A stretch of DNA of 64,000 nucleotides. It comes from DATDPM01 sp041498815 (lineage in GTDB: Bacteria > Pseudomonadota > Alphaproteobacteria > DATDPM01). The stretch's first letter is position 1. Each line of letters opens with the position of its first letter. The translations under genes were made by a program, and so were the position numbers. Location of the stretch: NCBI GenBank assembly GCA_041498815.1, contig JBGQJC010000006.1, positions 12,470 to 76,469 on the forward strand, read 5' to 3'. Below the pieces are notes generated by a model that saw only the letters and a program-made list of their open reading frames with translations, searched no databases and was not told where the DNA came from. Below, piece by piece: positions 51,717 to 61,969 of the stretch.

Positions 51717-52733
51717 TCACCGCAGCTGCTCCGCGGCGAGTTCGGCCAGAGGAACCTCGGGGCGCGCGCCGAAATGGCTGATGACCTCGCCCGCGGCGAG
51801 GCTGCCGAGCTTCCCGCAGAAAGCCAGATCATGTCCGCGGGTGAGTCCGTAGAGAAAGCCCCCGGCATAGGCATCGCCCGCCCCGGTCGAATCCAGCACC
51901 GGGCCCAGGTGAATTGGATCGATGATGTGCACTTCCTCGCCGCTCACGATCACGGATCCTTTTTCGCTGCGGGTCACGGCCGCGATCTCGACGAGGCCGC
52001 GCACGTGTTGAAATACATCGTCGAAATCTTCGGTTTCGAACAGCGACATGATCTCGTGCTCGTTCGCGAACAGGATATCGACGTGATTTTTCACGAGGTC
52101 GCGAAACTCCTCGCGATGACGCTCGACGCAAAAGGGATCGGAAAGCGAGAGCGCGACCTTGCGTCCCGATTTATGGGCAAGCTTCGCCGCCTTCAGAAAC
52201 GCCTCCTTCGCCTTCGGCGGATCCCAAAGATAGCCTTCGAGATAAGTGATCCGAGAGAGCTCGATGATCTTCGGGTCGATATCCTCGGGCCCGAGGTCCA
52301 CACAGGCGCCCAAATAGGTCTGCATCGTGCGCTGGGCGTCGGGTGTCACGAAGATCAGGCAGCGCGCGGTGGGCGGGCCGATGGTCGCGGGCGGGGTGGT
52401 GAAGGCGATGCCGACCGCCTGGATGTCGTGGCGAAAGATTCCGCCCAGCTGATCGTTGCGCACCTTGCCGATAAAGGCGCCCGTCCCGCCGAACGAGGCG
52501 AGCGCCACCATGGTGTTGGCGGCGGACCCGCCCGAAACCTCGACCGCCGGGCCCATCGCCTGGTAGAGCTCGGCGGCGCGCTTGGCATCGATCAAGGTCA
52601 TGCTGCCCTTGGCGAGTCCGGATTCGGACAGGAACCCGTCGTCGGCATGGGCCAAGACATCGACAATGGCGTTGCCGATGCCGGCAACATCCCATTTGGG
52701 CACGTCCGGTTCTGATTTGCCCCTGCCGGCCAT
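51717..52733 (-). CDS. PfkB-family adenosine/sugar kinase
   Basis: 338 residues, ribokinase fold. N-terminal GIGNAIVDVLAHADDGFL, VSGGSAANTMVALASFGG, GKVRNDQLGGIF, and the C-terminal catalytic DSTGAGDAYAGGFLYGL with its base Asp. Alphaproteobacterial proteins of this sequence type are annotated as adenosine kinase; substrate is not proved by sequence. Start ATG 52733 is taken (MAGRGKSEPDVP); ATG 52769 would add 12 residues. Divergent from the CysZ-like gene. Confidence 0.85.
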   Translation of the reverse strand: MAGRGKSEPDVPKWDVAGIGNAIVDVLAHADDGFLSESGLAKGSMTLIDAKRAAELYQAMGPAVEVSGGSAANTMVALASFGGTGAFIGKVRNDQLGGIFRHDIQAVGIAFTTPPATIGPPTARCLIFVTPDAQRTMQTYLGACVDLGPEDIDPKIIELSRITYLEGYLWDPPKAKEAFLKAAKLAHKSGRKVALSLSDPFCVERHREEFRDLVKNHVDILFANEHEIMSLFETEDFDDVFQHVRGLVEIAAVTRSEKGSVIVSGEEVHIIDPIHLGPVLDSTGAGDAYAGGFLYGLTRGHDLAFCGKLGSLAAGEVISHFGARPEVPLAELAAEQLR

Positions 52734-52866
52734 GAGTTCTTTCGCCGCCGCCCCAATTCGGGACGGCAAGTATAGCGGGGGCGAGGCTTGCTACAAACAA
52801 GGGCGCGGACTTGCGGCGGAAGCTTGAAGCCGCTAAGTGAGGGCGGTCCGCCTTATCGGGATTCAC

Positions 52867-53565
52867 ATGTTCTCCGCCATCGCCAAGGCCGTTCATCAAT
52901 TGGCAGATCCCGCCACAAGAAAGATCTTGTGGCGCAGCTTTTTCGCAAGCGCCGCCGTCTTTGTCGTGCTCATCGTCGCCGCCGAATGGCTGATCGCGAA
53001 ACTCCGCCTGTTCGATTGGGCGGCGCTCAATTGGACGGCGGACATGCTGGGCGGGATCGGCGCGTTTTTCCTCGCGCTGGTGCTGTTTCCTTCGGTCGTG
53101 GCCGCGGTGCTGGGATTCTTCGTCGAGGACGTGGCGGCCGCCGTCGAGGCGAAATACTACCCCGGTCTTCCTCCGCCCCGCGTGCAGGCTCTAAGCGAGG
53201 CGATCGTAAGCGGCCTTCGGTTCGCGGGCGTCGCCATCGGCCTCAACCTTTTGGCGCTGCCCTTTTATGCGATTTTCATCCTCGTTCCGCCCGTTAACCT
53301 TTTGCTCTTCTATGGATTGAACGGCTATCTCTTGGGGCGAGAGTACTACGAACTCTTGGCCGCGCGGCGGATGGCGCCCGAATCCATCGAGGCGGTGCGG
53401 CATGTCTTTGCCGGGCGCTTGTTTTTGGCGGGCACGCTCATCACATTCCTTTCAACCGTGCCGTTTGCTAATCTATTGACGCCGGTCTTGGCCACCGCCT
53501 TTATGGTGCATATGGTCGAGGGGCTGCGCGGCGAAGCAGCCGTCCGGCCTAAGGCTTCGAGGTAG
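52867..53565 (+). CDS. EI24/CysZ-like membrane protein
   Basis: 232 residues, about four to five membrane helices (SFFASAAVFVVLIVAAEWL, MLGGIGAFFLALVLFPSVVAAVLGF, AGVAIGLNLLALPFYAIFILVPPVNLLLFYGLNGYLLG, LFLAGTLITFLSTVPFANLLTPVLATAF). NGYLLGREYYELLAARR is the EI24 family signature. CysZ imports sulfate in enterobacteria, but alphaproteobacterial relatives are untested. ATG 52867 used; a GTG ten codons upstream is an alternative. Confidence 0.8.
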   Translation: MFSAIAKAVHQLADPATRKILWRSFFASAAVFVVLIVAAEWLIAKLRLFDWAALNWTADMLGGIGAFFLALVLFPSVVAAVLGFFVEDVAAAVEAKYYPGLPPPRVQALSEAIVSGLRFAGVAIGLNLLALPFYAIFILVPPVNLLLFYGLNGYLLGREYYELLAARRMAPESIEAVRHVFAGRLFLAGTLITFLSTVPFANLLTPVLATAFMVHMVEGLRGEAAVRPKASR

Positions 53566-53574
53566 CGGGGGAGC

Positions 53575-53622
53575 GGCCCCGGCGTTGCCGGGCCAATAGG
53601 GGCCAAGCCCGAGTTTTGGCCC
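53575..53622 (+). terminator. Two hairpins between the CysZ-like and bactofilin genes
   Basis: GGCCCCGGC (53575-53583) pairs with GCCGGGCC (53587-53594) around GTT with one bulge, and GGGCCAA (53600-53606) pairs with TTGGCCC (53616-53622). Neither has a long U-tract. They start 10 nt after the stop codon. Confidence 0.4.
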
Positions 53623-53667
53623 TCCCAAGGACCCGGAACGTCCTCAATCGGCGAAAAAACGCCAATA

Positions 53668-54183
53668 ATGGATACCATGATGGACAACAGCAGAAATTCG
53701 TCCCCGCCCATGCGCCCCGAGATTGCGCCGCGCCGCAGGATGGACCTTCCCGGACTGACGCCCCGTCACGGCGACCAGCCCGAGTCCACGGCGACCGAAG
53801 GCAAGAAGCTCCTGGTCGGCCGCGACATCTTCCTGACCGGCGAGATCACCGCCTGCAACAAGCTGGTGATCGAAGGCCGCGTCGAGGCCTCGCTCGCCGA
53901 AAGCCAGTCGATCGAAATTACCGCAACCGGCCATTTCAAAGGTACGGCCGAATCCGATACCGCGGACGTCAGCGGCCATTTCGAGGGCAAGCTCATGGTG
54001 CGCAAGAGACTGACCATCCGGGCGTCCGGCCGGGTGATGGGGGAAATCCGCTATGGCGAGATCGAGATCGAGTGCGGCGGCGTGATATCGGGGGACATCC
54101 GCACCGTGGCCGACGAAGCCGAATCCGGGAAACCGGAAGCAAGCAATTCTCCCGAAAAGCCTCTGACCCTCGAGCACCGGTAA
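53668..54183 (+). CDS. Bactofilin (polymer-forming cytoskeletal protein)
   Basis: 171 residues. The central bactofilin domain (about 48-150) is a right-handed beta-helix of short repeats: LVGRDIFLTGEITACNKLVIEGRVEASL, SIEITATGHFKGTAES, KLMVRKRLTIRASGRVMGEIRYGEIEIECGGVISGDI. Disordered Pro/Arg-rich N-terminus and acidic/Ser tail are typical. Bactofilins form filaments that place wall enzymes, as BacA does in Caulobacter stalks. The start could be Met1 or a nearby Met4/Met5. Confidence 0.9.
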   Translation: MDTMMDNSRNSSPPMRPEIAPRRRMDLPGLTPRHGDQPESTATEGKKLLVGRDIFLTGEITACNKLVIEGRVEASLAESQSIEITATGHFKGTAESDTADVSGHFEGKLMVRKRLTIRASGRVMGEIRYGEIEIECGGVISGDIRTVADEAESGKPEASNSPEKPLTLEHR

Positions 54184-54236
54184 TCCGAAACTGCGGGCGC
54201 GGCCGCGACGCCTAATCGCGGGGGGCGAGGTTAATC

Positions 54237-54773
54237 ATGTCAAGCCGGTGGCCGTCTGGCCGTCTTGTTCCACTTGCGGCGGTCTGTGCGTTGTTGGCCG
54301 CCTGCGCCGTGTCCGAAGGCGAGCCCGGCACCGCCGAATCCAATTCCGGACAAAGCGCTGCCACCGAAACGAAAGCGATCGTTCAGGCGCGGCCCGACGA
54401 ACCCGCGCCGCCACCGGTTGCGTCCACATCGGGTGCGGGTGCTAGTGCGGGCGCGAGCACGTCCGCCAACACCGCGGTGCGCGAAGTCCGCGCCTCCGAA
54501 CTTATCGGCCTCAAAGGCGATCAGGTGACGGACCTCTTGGGACATCCGGCCTTGGTGCGGCACGATTCGGTCGCCCAGGTCTGGCAATACCGGGGCCGCG
54601 ACTGCGTACTCGATGTTTTCCTTTATCCGCCGCCGGACGCGCCGAAGGCGCATGATTCCGCGCCGAGTTCCGAGCGCACCGTCGTCTATGTCGAGCTTCG
54701 CGGCAAGGACGCGAAGAAGATCCCCGACGACCGCTGCTTCGGCGTGCTCATGTCCGGAAAGCCCGCGGGCTAG
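54237..54773 (+). CDS. Small lipoprotein, function unknown
   Basis: 178 residues with a clear lipobox LLAAC (cysteine 23) after PLAAVCALLAAC, then a Ser/Ala/Pro-rich linker (about 25-80) and a small folded part: ASELIGLKGDQVTDLLGHPALVRHDSVAQVWQYRGRDCVLDVFLY, which recalls the SmpA/BamE-like 'LxGxxxxxVxxLLGxP' pattern. It should be acylated (by Lnt) and reach the outer membrane. RBS GGGGGCGAGG. It follows the bactofilin by 53 nt and its last 26 nt overlap the opposing nth. Confidence 0.75.
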   Translation: MSSRWPSGRLVPLAAVCALLAACAVSEGEPGTAESNSGQSAATETKAIVQARPDEPAPPPVASTSGAGASAGASTSANTAVREVRASELIGLKGDQVTDLLGHPALVRHDSVAQVWQYRGRDCVLDVFLYPPPDAPKAHDSAPSSERTVVYVELRGKDAKKIPDDRCFGVLMSGKPAG

Positions 54774-55428
54774 ATTTCACCGCGCGCGGAACCTCGGCGC
54801 GCGTCTTGTCCTTGAATTCGCAGAGATCGTTGATCAGGCAGCCCGGGCAGCCGGGATTGCGCGCCTTGCAAACATAGCGGCCGTGGAGAATCAGCCAATG
54901 GTGGGCGTGGCGCTTCCATTTGGACGGTATCGCGCGCTCCAGCCCGTCTTCGACCGCGCGCGGCGTCTTGCCCTTTGCCAGCCCGGTGCGGTTCGCGACC
55001 CGGAAGACATGGGTATCCACCGCAACCGTCGGCTCGCCGAAAGCGATATTGAGGATGATGTTGGCGGTCTTGCGCCCGACGCCGGGGAGCGACTCCAACG
55101 CCTCCCGGTCGTGCGGCACATGGCCGCCGTAACGATCGCGCAGAATCTTGGAGAGCGCGACGATATGCTTGGCCTTGGAGTTGAAGAGGCCGATGGTGCG
55201 GATGAAGCGCCGAAGTTTGGCCACGCCGAGCGCGGCCATCTTTTCCGGCGTATCGGCGGCGGCAAACAAGGCGGGTGTGGCTTTATTCACGCCGGTATCG
55301 GTCGCCTGGGCCGATAGCACGACGGCCACCAACATCGTGAACGGGCTTTTATAGGAAAGCTCGCCCTTGGGTTCGGGATTTGCGGCCGAAAACCGGCGGA
55401 AAATTTCCTCGACCTTCGCTGGCTTCAT
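54748..55428 (-). CDS. nth: Endonuclease III
   Basis: 226 residues. Base-excision-repair glycosylase/lyase for oxidised pyrimidines: helix-hairpin-helix LPGVGRKTANIIL with catalytic Lys, catalytic Asp in VAVDTHVFRVANRTG and the [4Fe-4S] ligands CKARNPGCPGCLINDLC (C-x6-C-x2-C-x5-C). ATG 55428 (MKPAKVEEIFRRF) is preferred over one 12 codons upstream. Its 3' end overlaps the lipoprotein gene tail-to-tail by 26 nt. Confidence 0.95.
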   Translation of the reverse strand: MKPAKVEEIFRRFSAANPEPKGELSYKSPFTMLVAVVLSAQATDTGVNKATPALFAAADTPEKMAALGVAKLRRFIRTIGLFNSKAKHIVALSKILRDRYGGHVPHDREALESLPGVGRKTANIILNIAFGEPTVAVDTHVFRVANRTGLAKGKTPRAVEDGLERAIPSKWKRHAHHWLILHGRYVCKARNPGCPGCLINDLCEFKDKTRAEVPRAVKSSPRAFRT

Positions 55429-55456
55429 GGCGGCGATGGTAGCGGCAGGAACGCAT

Positions 55457-55471
55457 CCCGGCAAAGCCGGG
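55457..55471. repeat. Short CCCGGC-AAA-GCCGGG hairpin
   Basis: A perfect 6-bp inverted repeat with an AAA loop lies between the divergent nth and DUF2244 genes. Similar CCGGC-N3-GCCGG units occur at 21272-21284 and 53576-53593, and a longer one at 30400-30425, all outside genes. Confidence 0.4.
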
Positions 55472-55523
55472 CTTTGCCAAGGGCTCCCCCGCCCACATAT
55501 AAGGAATCCCAGGGGAGCGAGGC

Positions 55524-56069
55524 ATGAGCAACGCGCGGGACGGGAATAGGGCCGGGGCGGCGCCGGGCGCGCCGGCGGTGTCCGAAAGCCCTTGCGCCGC
55601 CGAGGTTTGGTTCGACGCGGTGCTTCATCCCCACCGCAGTCTCAGCCCGTTCGGGTTCCTGATCCTGATGATCGCGTTGGCCGCGGTCAGTTTTACGACC
55701 GGGATCGCGTTTCTCATGGCCGGCGCCTGGCCGGTGTTCGGCTTCTTCGGCCTCGACGTCGCCTTGGTCTATCTCGCCTTCCGCGCCAATTACCGCAGCG
55801 GCCAGGTTTACGAGACGCTCCGCCTCACCCGGGGCGAATTGGCCGTGCGCCGGGTGCTTCCCGGCGGCGAAGCCAAGACCTGGACCTTCCAGCCCTATTG
55901 GCTGCGGGTCGAGATGGACGATCCGCCGCGCACGGACTCGGAATTGCGTCTGTCGTCCCACGGCCAATCGCTGGTGATCGGATCGTTCCTGACGCCGGCG
56001 GAAAGATTGGAGGTCGCCCGTGCGCTCGACTCCGCCTTGGCGCGGACGCGCCGGCCGGAACCCGTCTAA
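55524..56069 (+). CDS. DUF2244 membrane protein
   Basis: 181 residues: two adjacent membrane helices (GFLILMIALAAVSFTTGIAFLMAG and WPVFGFFGLDVALVYLAF) with the family motif AFRANYRSGQVYETLRLTRGELAVRRV and a C-terminal beta domain ending GSFLTPAERLEVARALDSAL. DUF2244 has no known function; it often neighbours nth in alphaproteobacteria. Confidence 0.85.
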   Translation: MSNARDGNRAGAAPGAPAVSESPCAAEVWFDAVLHPHRSLSPFGFLILMIALAAVSFTTGIAFLMAGAWPVFGFFGLDVALVYLAFRANYRSGQVYETLRLTRGELAVRRVLPGGEAKTWTFQPYWLRVEMDDPPRTDSELRLSSHGQSLVIGSFLTPAERLEVARALDSALARTRRPEPV

Positions 56070-56088
56070 GCCGGCCGCTTTGCGGCAG

Positions 56089-56898
56089 TCAGTCCCGGGT
56101 TAGTCCCAGAACATCGCGCATGGAGTAGAGCCCGGGCGGTTTGCCGCGCGCCCAAAGTGCGGCTTTGAGCGCCCCCTTGGCGAAGATCTGGCGCGATTGC
56201 GCCTTGTGGGTGAGTTCGATCCGCTCGCCCTCGCCGGCAAAGACCACCGTGTGATCGCCGACCACATCGCCGCCGCGAAGCGAGGCAAAACCGATCGCAC
56301 CTTGCACCCTTGGGCCCGTCATGCCGTCGCGCACGGCCACTTTATCGAATGACACGCCGCGGCCCTCCGCCGCCGCCTGGCCAAGCGCGAGTGCCGTGCC
56401 CGAGGGCGCATCGGCTTTGCCGCGGTGGTGGATCTCGGAAATCCCGATGTCGAATTCGGAACCCAAGGCGCGGGCCACATCTTCCGTGACCGCGAGCAGC
56501 AGATTGACCCCCAGACTCATGTTGGGCGCCAAAACGATCGCGGCGTTGCGCGAAGCGGATTCGAGTTCGTCTTCCTGCTCGGGGCTTAGGCCCGTGGTGC
56601 CGATGACGTGGACGGCATGGACTTGGGCCGCGAACCCGGCGTTGATCGTGCTCGCGGCCGGCGTCGTGAAGTCGATCACGGCATGGCAGGCGTTAAACGT
56701 CGCCGCCGGATCGTCGCCGACCGTCACGCCGAGGCGGCCCAATCCCGCCATTTCGCCGACGTCGCGGCCGACCCATTCGTGACGGCTCCGCTCCTGCGCC
56801 GCGCCGAGCTTGCACCCGGATGTCGCCAGCACTTCGCGCAGGAGCATCTGGCCCATGCGCCCGGCGCAACCCGTCACTCCGATCCGGTAGTCCGACAT
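56089..56898 (-). CDS. dapB: 4-hydroxy-tetrahydrodipicolinate reductase
   Basis: 269 residues, lysine/diaminopimelate pathway. N-terminal nucleotide site IGVTGCAGRMGQMLLREV, IDFTTP, and the catalytic region ISEIHHRGKADAPSGTALALG with the His-His and Lys residues. DAP feeds peptidoglycan. It converges with the DUF2244 gene, 19 nt apart. Confidence 0.96.
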   Translation of the reverse strand: MSDYRIGVTGCAGRMGQMLLREVLATSGCKLGAAQERSRHEWVGRDVGEMAGLGRLGVTVGDDPAATFNACHAVIDFTTPAASTINAGFAAQVHAVHVIGTTGLSPEQEDELESASRNAAIVLAPNMSLGVNLLLAVTEDVARALGSEFDIGISEIHHRGKADAPSGTALALGQAAAEGRGVSFDKVAVRDGMTGPRVQGAIGFASLRGGDVVGDHTVVFAGEGERIELTHKAQSRQIFAKGALKAALWARGKPPGLYSMRDVLGLTRD

Positions 56899-57015
56899 GT
56901 GGCTCCGTCCGCCTCGCTTAAGCGGCGGGATTTAACCACAGAGGCAGATGGGTTGCGAGGCGGGGATTGGGCGCGGCCACCGCGGCTTTGGCCGGCGCGG
57001 ATAACCGATGCGCGG

Positions 57016-58146
57016 TTACTCCTTGAGGTCCTCCCACAACTCCCGGACCTTCTTCAGGAATCCTTCGGACTGCGGGTTGGTCTGTTCGCGGCTTCCGCTG
57101 CGCTCGAATTCGCGCAGCAGATCCTTCTGGTGGGCGCTCAGGTTTACCGGGGTTTCGACGGCCGCTTCCACCAGCATGTCGCCTTTGGCGGCGCTTTGCA
57201 GCACCGGCATGCCTTTGCCCTTGAGGCGGAACTGGTGGCCCGACTGAGTTCCGGCCGGAACGGTGATCTTGGCACGGGCGCCCGAGATCGTCGGCACCTC
57301 GAGCGCGCCGCCCAAGCCCGCCGTCATCATGGTGATGGGGACGCGGCAATGGATGTTGGCACCCTCGCGCCGGAACAGGCGGTGCGGCTTCACCGACAGG
57401 AAGATGTAGAGGTCGCCGGGCGGAGCGCCCCGCAATCCCGCTTCGCCTTCGCCGGCCAATCTTATGCGGGTCCCGTCTTCGACGCCGGGCGGAATTCCGA
57501 CCGACAGCGTGCGCTCCTTGTGCACTCTCCCGGCGCCGCGGCAACTGCGGCAGGGCTTTTCGATCACGCGGCCCGCGCCGTGGCAGCTTTGGCACGTGCG
57601 CTCGATGGTGAAGAAGCCCTGCTGGGCGCGGGTCTTGCCCCGGCCGTGGCAAATGGAGCAGGGAACGGCGCCCGACCCGCCTTCGCCGCCCGATCCCTTG
57701 CAATCCTCGCAGGCGACCGAGGTCGGCACGCGGATGCGCGCCTGTTTTCCGTGGAAGGCTTCTTCGAGCGAGATTTCGAGGTTGTAGCGGAGATCGCCGC
57801 CGCGAACGCCCCCGGTGGAGGTCCGCCTGCGGCCGCCCATGAATTCGCCGAACATTTCGTCGAAGATGTCGGCGAAACCGGCGCTGAAATCGAAGCCGCC
57901 CGCGTGCATTTGCGCGGCGCCGTCGACTCCGGCGTGGCCGAAGCGGTCGTAGGCCGCGCGCTTGCCGGTATCTTTCAGGACGTCATGGGCTTCGTTGATC
58001 TCGCGGAACTTCTGCGCCGCGCGCTTGTCGTCGGGATTGCGGTCGGGATGGAAATCCATGGCCAGCTTGCGGAAGGCTTTCTTGATGTCTTCCGCGCTGG
58101 CGCTCCTGCCGACGCCCAGAGTCTCGTAATAATCTTGCTTCGCCAT
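57016..58146 (-). CDS. dnaJ: Chaperone DnaJ
   Basis: 376 residues: J domain with HPD (FHPDRNPDD, about 33-35), a Gly/Phe-rich stretch, four CxxCxGxG zinc repeats (CEDCKGSG, CSICHGRG, CQSCHGAG, CRSCRGAG) and the C-terminal substrate-binding domain. RBS GGGAGGAC. It follows dnaK by 96 nt and is probably co-transcribed from the heat-shock promoter upstream of dnaK. Confidence 0.97.
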   Translation of the reverse strand: MAKQDYYETLGVGRSASAEDIKKAFRKLAMDFHPDRNPDDKRAAQKFREINEAHDVLKDTGKRAAYDRFGHAGVDGAAQMHAGGFDFSAGFADIFDEMFGEFMGGRRRTSTGGVRGGDLRYNLEISLEEAFHGKQARIRVPTSVACEDCKGSGGEGGSGAVPCSICHGRGKTRAQQGFFTIERTCQSCHGAGRVIEKPCRSCRGAGRVHKERTLSVGIPPGVEDGTRIRLAGEGEAGLRGAPPGDLYIFLSVKPHRLFRREGANIHCRVPITMMTAGLGGALEVPTISGARAKITVPAGTQSGHQFRLKGKGMPVLQSAAKGDMLVEAAVETPVNLSAHQKDLLREFERSGSREQTNPQSEGFLKKVRELWEDLKE

Positions 58147-58242
58147 GTCCTCCCGAAAGCGTGCGGCCCGCCCCCCGGACCGCGACCCTGGCGCGGATCA
58201 ATGCCGCGCGGGTACCCGCTTGTTCCCCTGCGAAATTCCGGA

Positions 58243-60186
<1,944 letters not shown>

Positions 60187-60290
60187 GCCTGACCTCTCGT
60201 GACTTTGCGGCTTACCCAGGGCCCTGAACTAGGCACCTCCGGGCCGCCCAAACGATGGACTGATAATCAGACCCCACAGGTTGCACGGTT

Positions 60291-60318
60291 ATATGGGGGC
60301 GGGCGGAAGGGCTTCAAG
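60291..60318 (-). promoter_or_regulatory. Sigma-32 heat-shock promoter of dnaK-dnaJ
   Basis: On the minus strand CTTGAAG (60318-60312) and CCCCATAT (60298-60291) are 13 nt apart, matching the enterobacterial RpoH consensus almost exactly. The leader to the dnaK ATG would be about 95 nt. No CIRCE inverted repeat is visible. Confidence 0.85.
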
Positions 60319-60452
60319 GCGCGGGCTCCAAAGCCAATAACCAAGGCGGGCGGTCGGGATTTTTGCAGCACCTTCGGGGCCCCGTCGGGCCTTGGCAGGG
60401 GGATAATTGCGCCGTGGCGAAAGACCCGCCACCCTTGCCGGGAGAGGACCGC

Positions 60453-61355
60453 ATGATCGTCTCGGCGTCTTATAAAACCGACATTCCGGCCTTCTTTGGA
60501 GAGTGGTTCTTGAACCGGCTCGAGGCCGGGTTCTGCCGGACGATCAATCCCTATGGCCGGCAGGTTGTAACGGTGCCTCTTACGCGCGACGCGGTCGACG
60601 GCTTCGTGTTCTGGACCCGGAACATCGGGCCGTTCCGCGAGGCGCTTGGCGAGGTCGCGCGGCGGGGGTTCCCCTTCGTCGTGCAGTACACCATCACCGG
60701 GTACCCCCGGGCGTTGGAGCCCTCGGTCATCGACTGGGAACGCGCGGCCGGTCACATGCGCGAGCTTGCCCGCGACTTCGGACCCGAGGTGGCCGTGTGG
60801 CGATACGATCCGGTGATCGCGACTTCGCTCACGCCGCCCGATTGGCATCTGGAGAATTTCGCGGCGATCGCCCGCGCGCTTCAAGGTGTCGCCAACGAAG
60901 TCGTTGTTTCTTTCGCGCACGGCTACGTCAAAACAAAGCGGAACATGGATGCCGCAGCGCGAGCCTACGATTTCAAGTGGGAAGATCTCGATCCGTCATG
61001 GAAACGCGGCATGGCCGACCGATTGGCCGAACTCGCAAGCGATCACGGGATGAAGTTAAGCCTCTGTTCCCAACCCGAGTTCGCCGGCAAAGAAACTTGC
61101 GAGGCGCGGTGCATCGATGCCGGACGGCTTTCACGCTTGGCCGGATTTCCGATTCCGGCCAAGCTCAAGGGCAACCGGCCGGGTTGCGCCTGTTTCGAAT
61201 CGCGCGACATCGGCGATTACGACACCTGCCCCCATGGCTGCGTCTATTGCTATGCGGTGCGCACGCGAGCACTCGCCCGGGCGCGCCACGCCGCCCACGA
61301 TCCCGGTGCCGAATTCCTGATTGCGCCCGAGGCTTCGAGCGTCCCGGCAAGTTAG
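60453..61355 (+). CDS. DUF1848 protein, putative radical-SAM-like enzyme
   Basis: 300 residues beginning MIVSASYKTDIPAFFGEWF; this opening and VVQYTITGYPRALEP, VVWRYDPVI-type and VSFAHGYVKTKRNM segments are typical of DUF1848. Cysteines cluster in CSQPEFAGKETCEARCID and at the C-terminus in DTCPHGCVYCYAV, a Cx3Cx2C motif like the radical-SAM cluster site but placed at the far C-terminus. Function unknown. RBS GGGAGAGG fixes ATG 60453. It is inserted between grpE and dnaK, pointing the other way, and its stop overlaps the grpE stop. Confidence 0.83.
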   Translation: MIVSASYKTDIPAFFGEWFLNRLEAGFCRTINPYGRQVVTVPLTRDAVDGFVFWTRNIGPFREALGEVARRGFPFVVQYTITGYPRALEPSVIDWERAAGHMRELARDFGPEVAVWRYDPVIATSLTPPDWHLENFAAIARALQGVANEVVVSFAHGYVKTKRNMDAAARAYDFKWEDLDPSWKRGMADRLAELASDHGMKLSLCSQPEFAGKETCEARCIDAGRLSRLAGFPIPAKLKGNRPGCACFESRDIGDYDTCPHGCVYCYAVRTRALARARHAAHDPGAEFLIAPEASSVPAS

Positions 61356-61942
61356 ACCGTGGTGTCGACTTTCGGCCCTTCGCTTGCGTCGCCTTTGGCG
61401 ACCGCCACCATCGCCGGGCGCAACAGCCGGTCGTGGATGACGTAGCCGGCGCGCATGACTTCGACCACCGTGCCGGCGGGCTTGCCGGTGCCGGGTATTT
61501 CCGCAATCGCTTGGTGGAGATTGGGATCGAAGGGCTGGCCCAGCGGCTCCAGCCTTCGCATGCCGAAGCGCTCGAAGACCGCGGAGAGCTCGCGCTCGGT
61601 CGCTTCGACGCCGACCGCAAGCGTGTTCAGCCACTCGTCCGCCGCGCGGGCCTCTTGCGGGATATTGTCGAGGGCCCGCTGGAGGTTGTCGGCGACCGAC
61701 AGGATGTCGCGCGCCAGCGCGGCGATCGCGTATTTCGCCGTTTCCTCGCGCTCGCGCTCGGCGCGCCGCCGCATGTTTTCGATCTCGGCCAAGGCGCGGA
61801 GCAGCTGATCCTTGAGCCTGGCGATCTCGGATTCGGCCGCGGCCAGCGGATCGGGTGCGGCAGATTCGGGCGCGGCGGGTTCGTCGCCTTCGCTTCCAAA
61901 GGCCAGCGGATCGGGGTTGGTTTCGTCCTTGCCGTCAATCAT
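61352..61942 (-). CDS. grpE: Nucleotide exchange factor GrpE
   Basis: 196 residues: acidic disordered start, a long coiled coil (EIARLKDQLLRALAEIENMRRRAERER) and the beta wing with FERFGMRRLEPLGQPFDPNLHQAI and GYVIHDRLLRPAMVAVAKG. It releases ADP from DnaK. It starts 27 nt after hrcA, so both share a transcript. Confidence 0.96.
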   Translation of the reverse strand: MIDGKDETNPDPLAFGSEGDEPAAPESAAPDPLAAAESEIARLKDQLLRALAEIENMRRRAEREREETAKYAIAALARDILSVADNLQRALDNIPQEARAADEWLNTLAVGVEATERELSAVFERFGMRRLEPLGQPFDPNLHQAIAEIPGTGKPAGTVVEVMRAGYVIHDRLLRPAMVAVAKGDASEGPKVDTTV

Positions 61943-61969
61943 GGGTCACGATGTCGCGTTGGACGCCCG

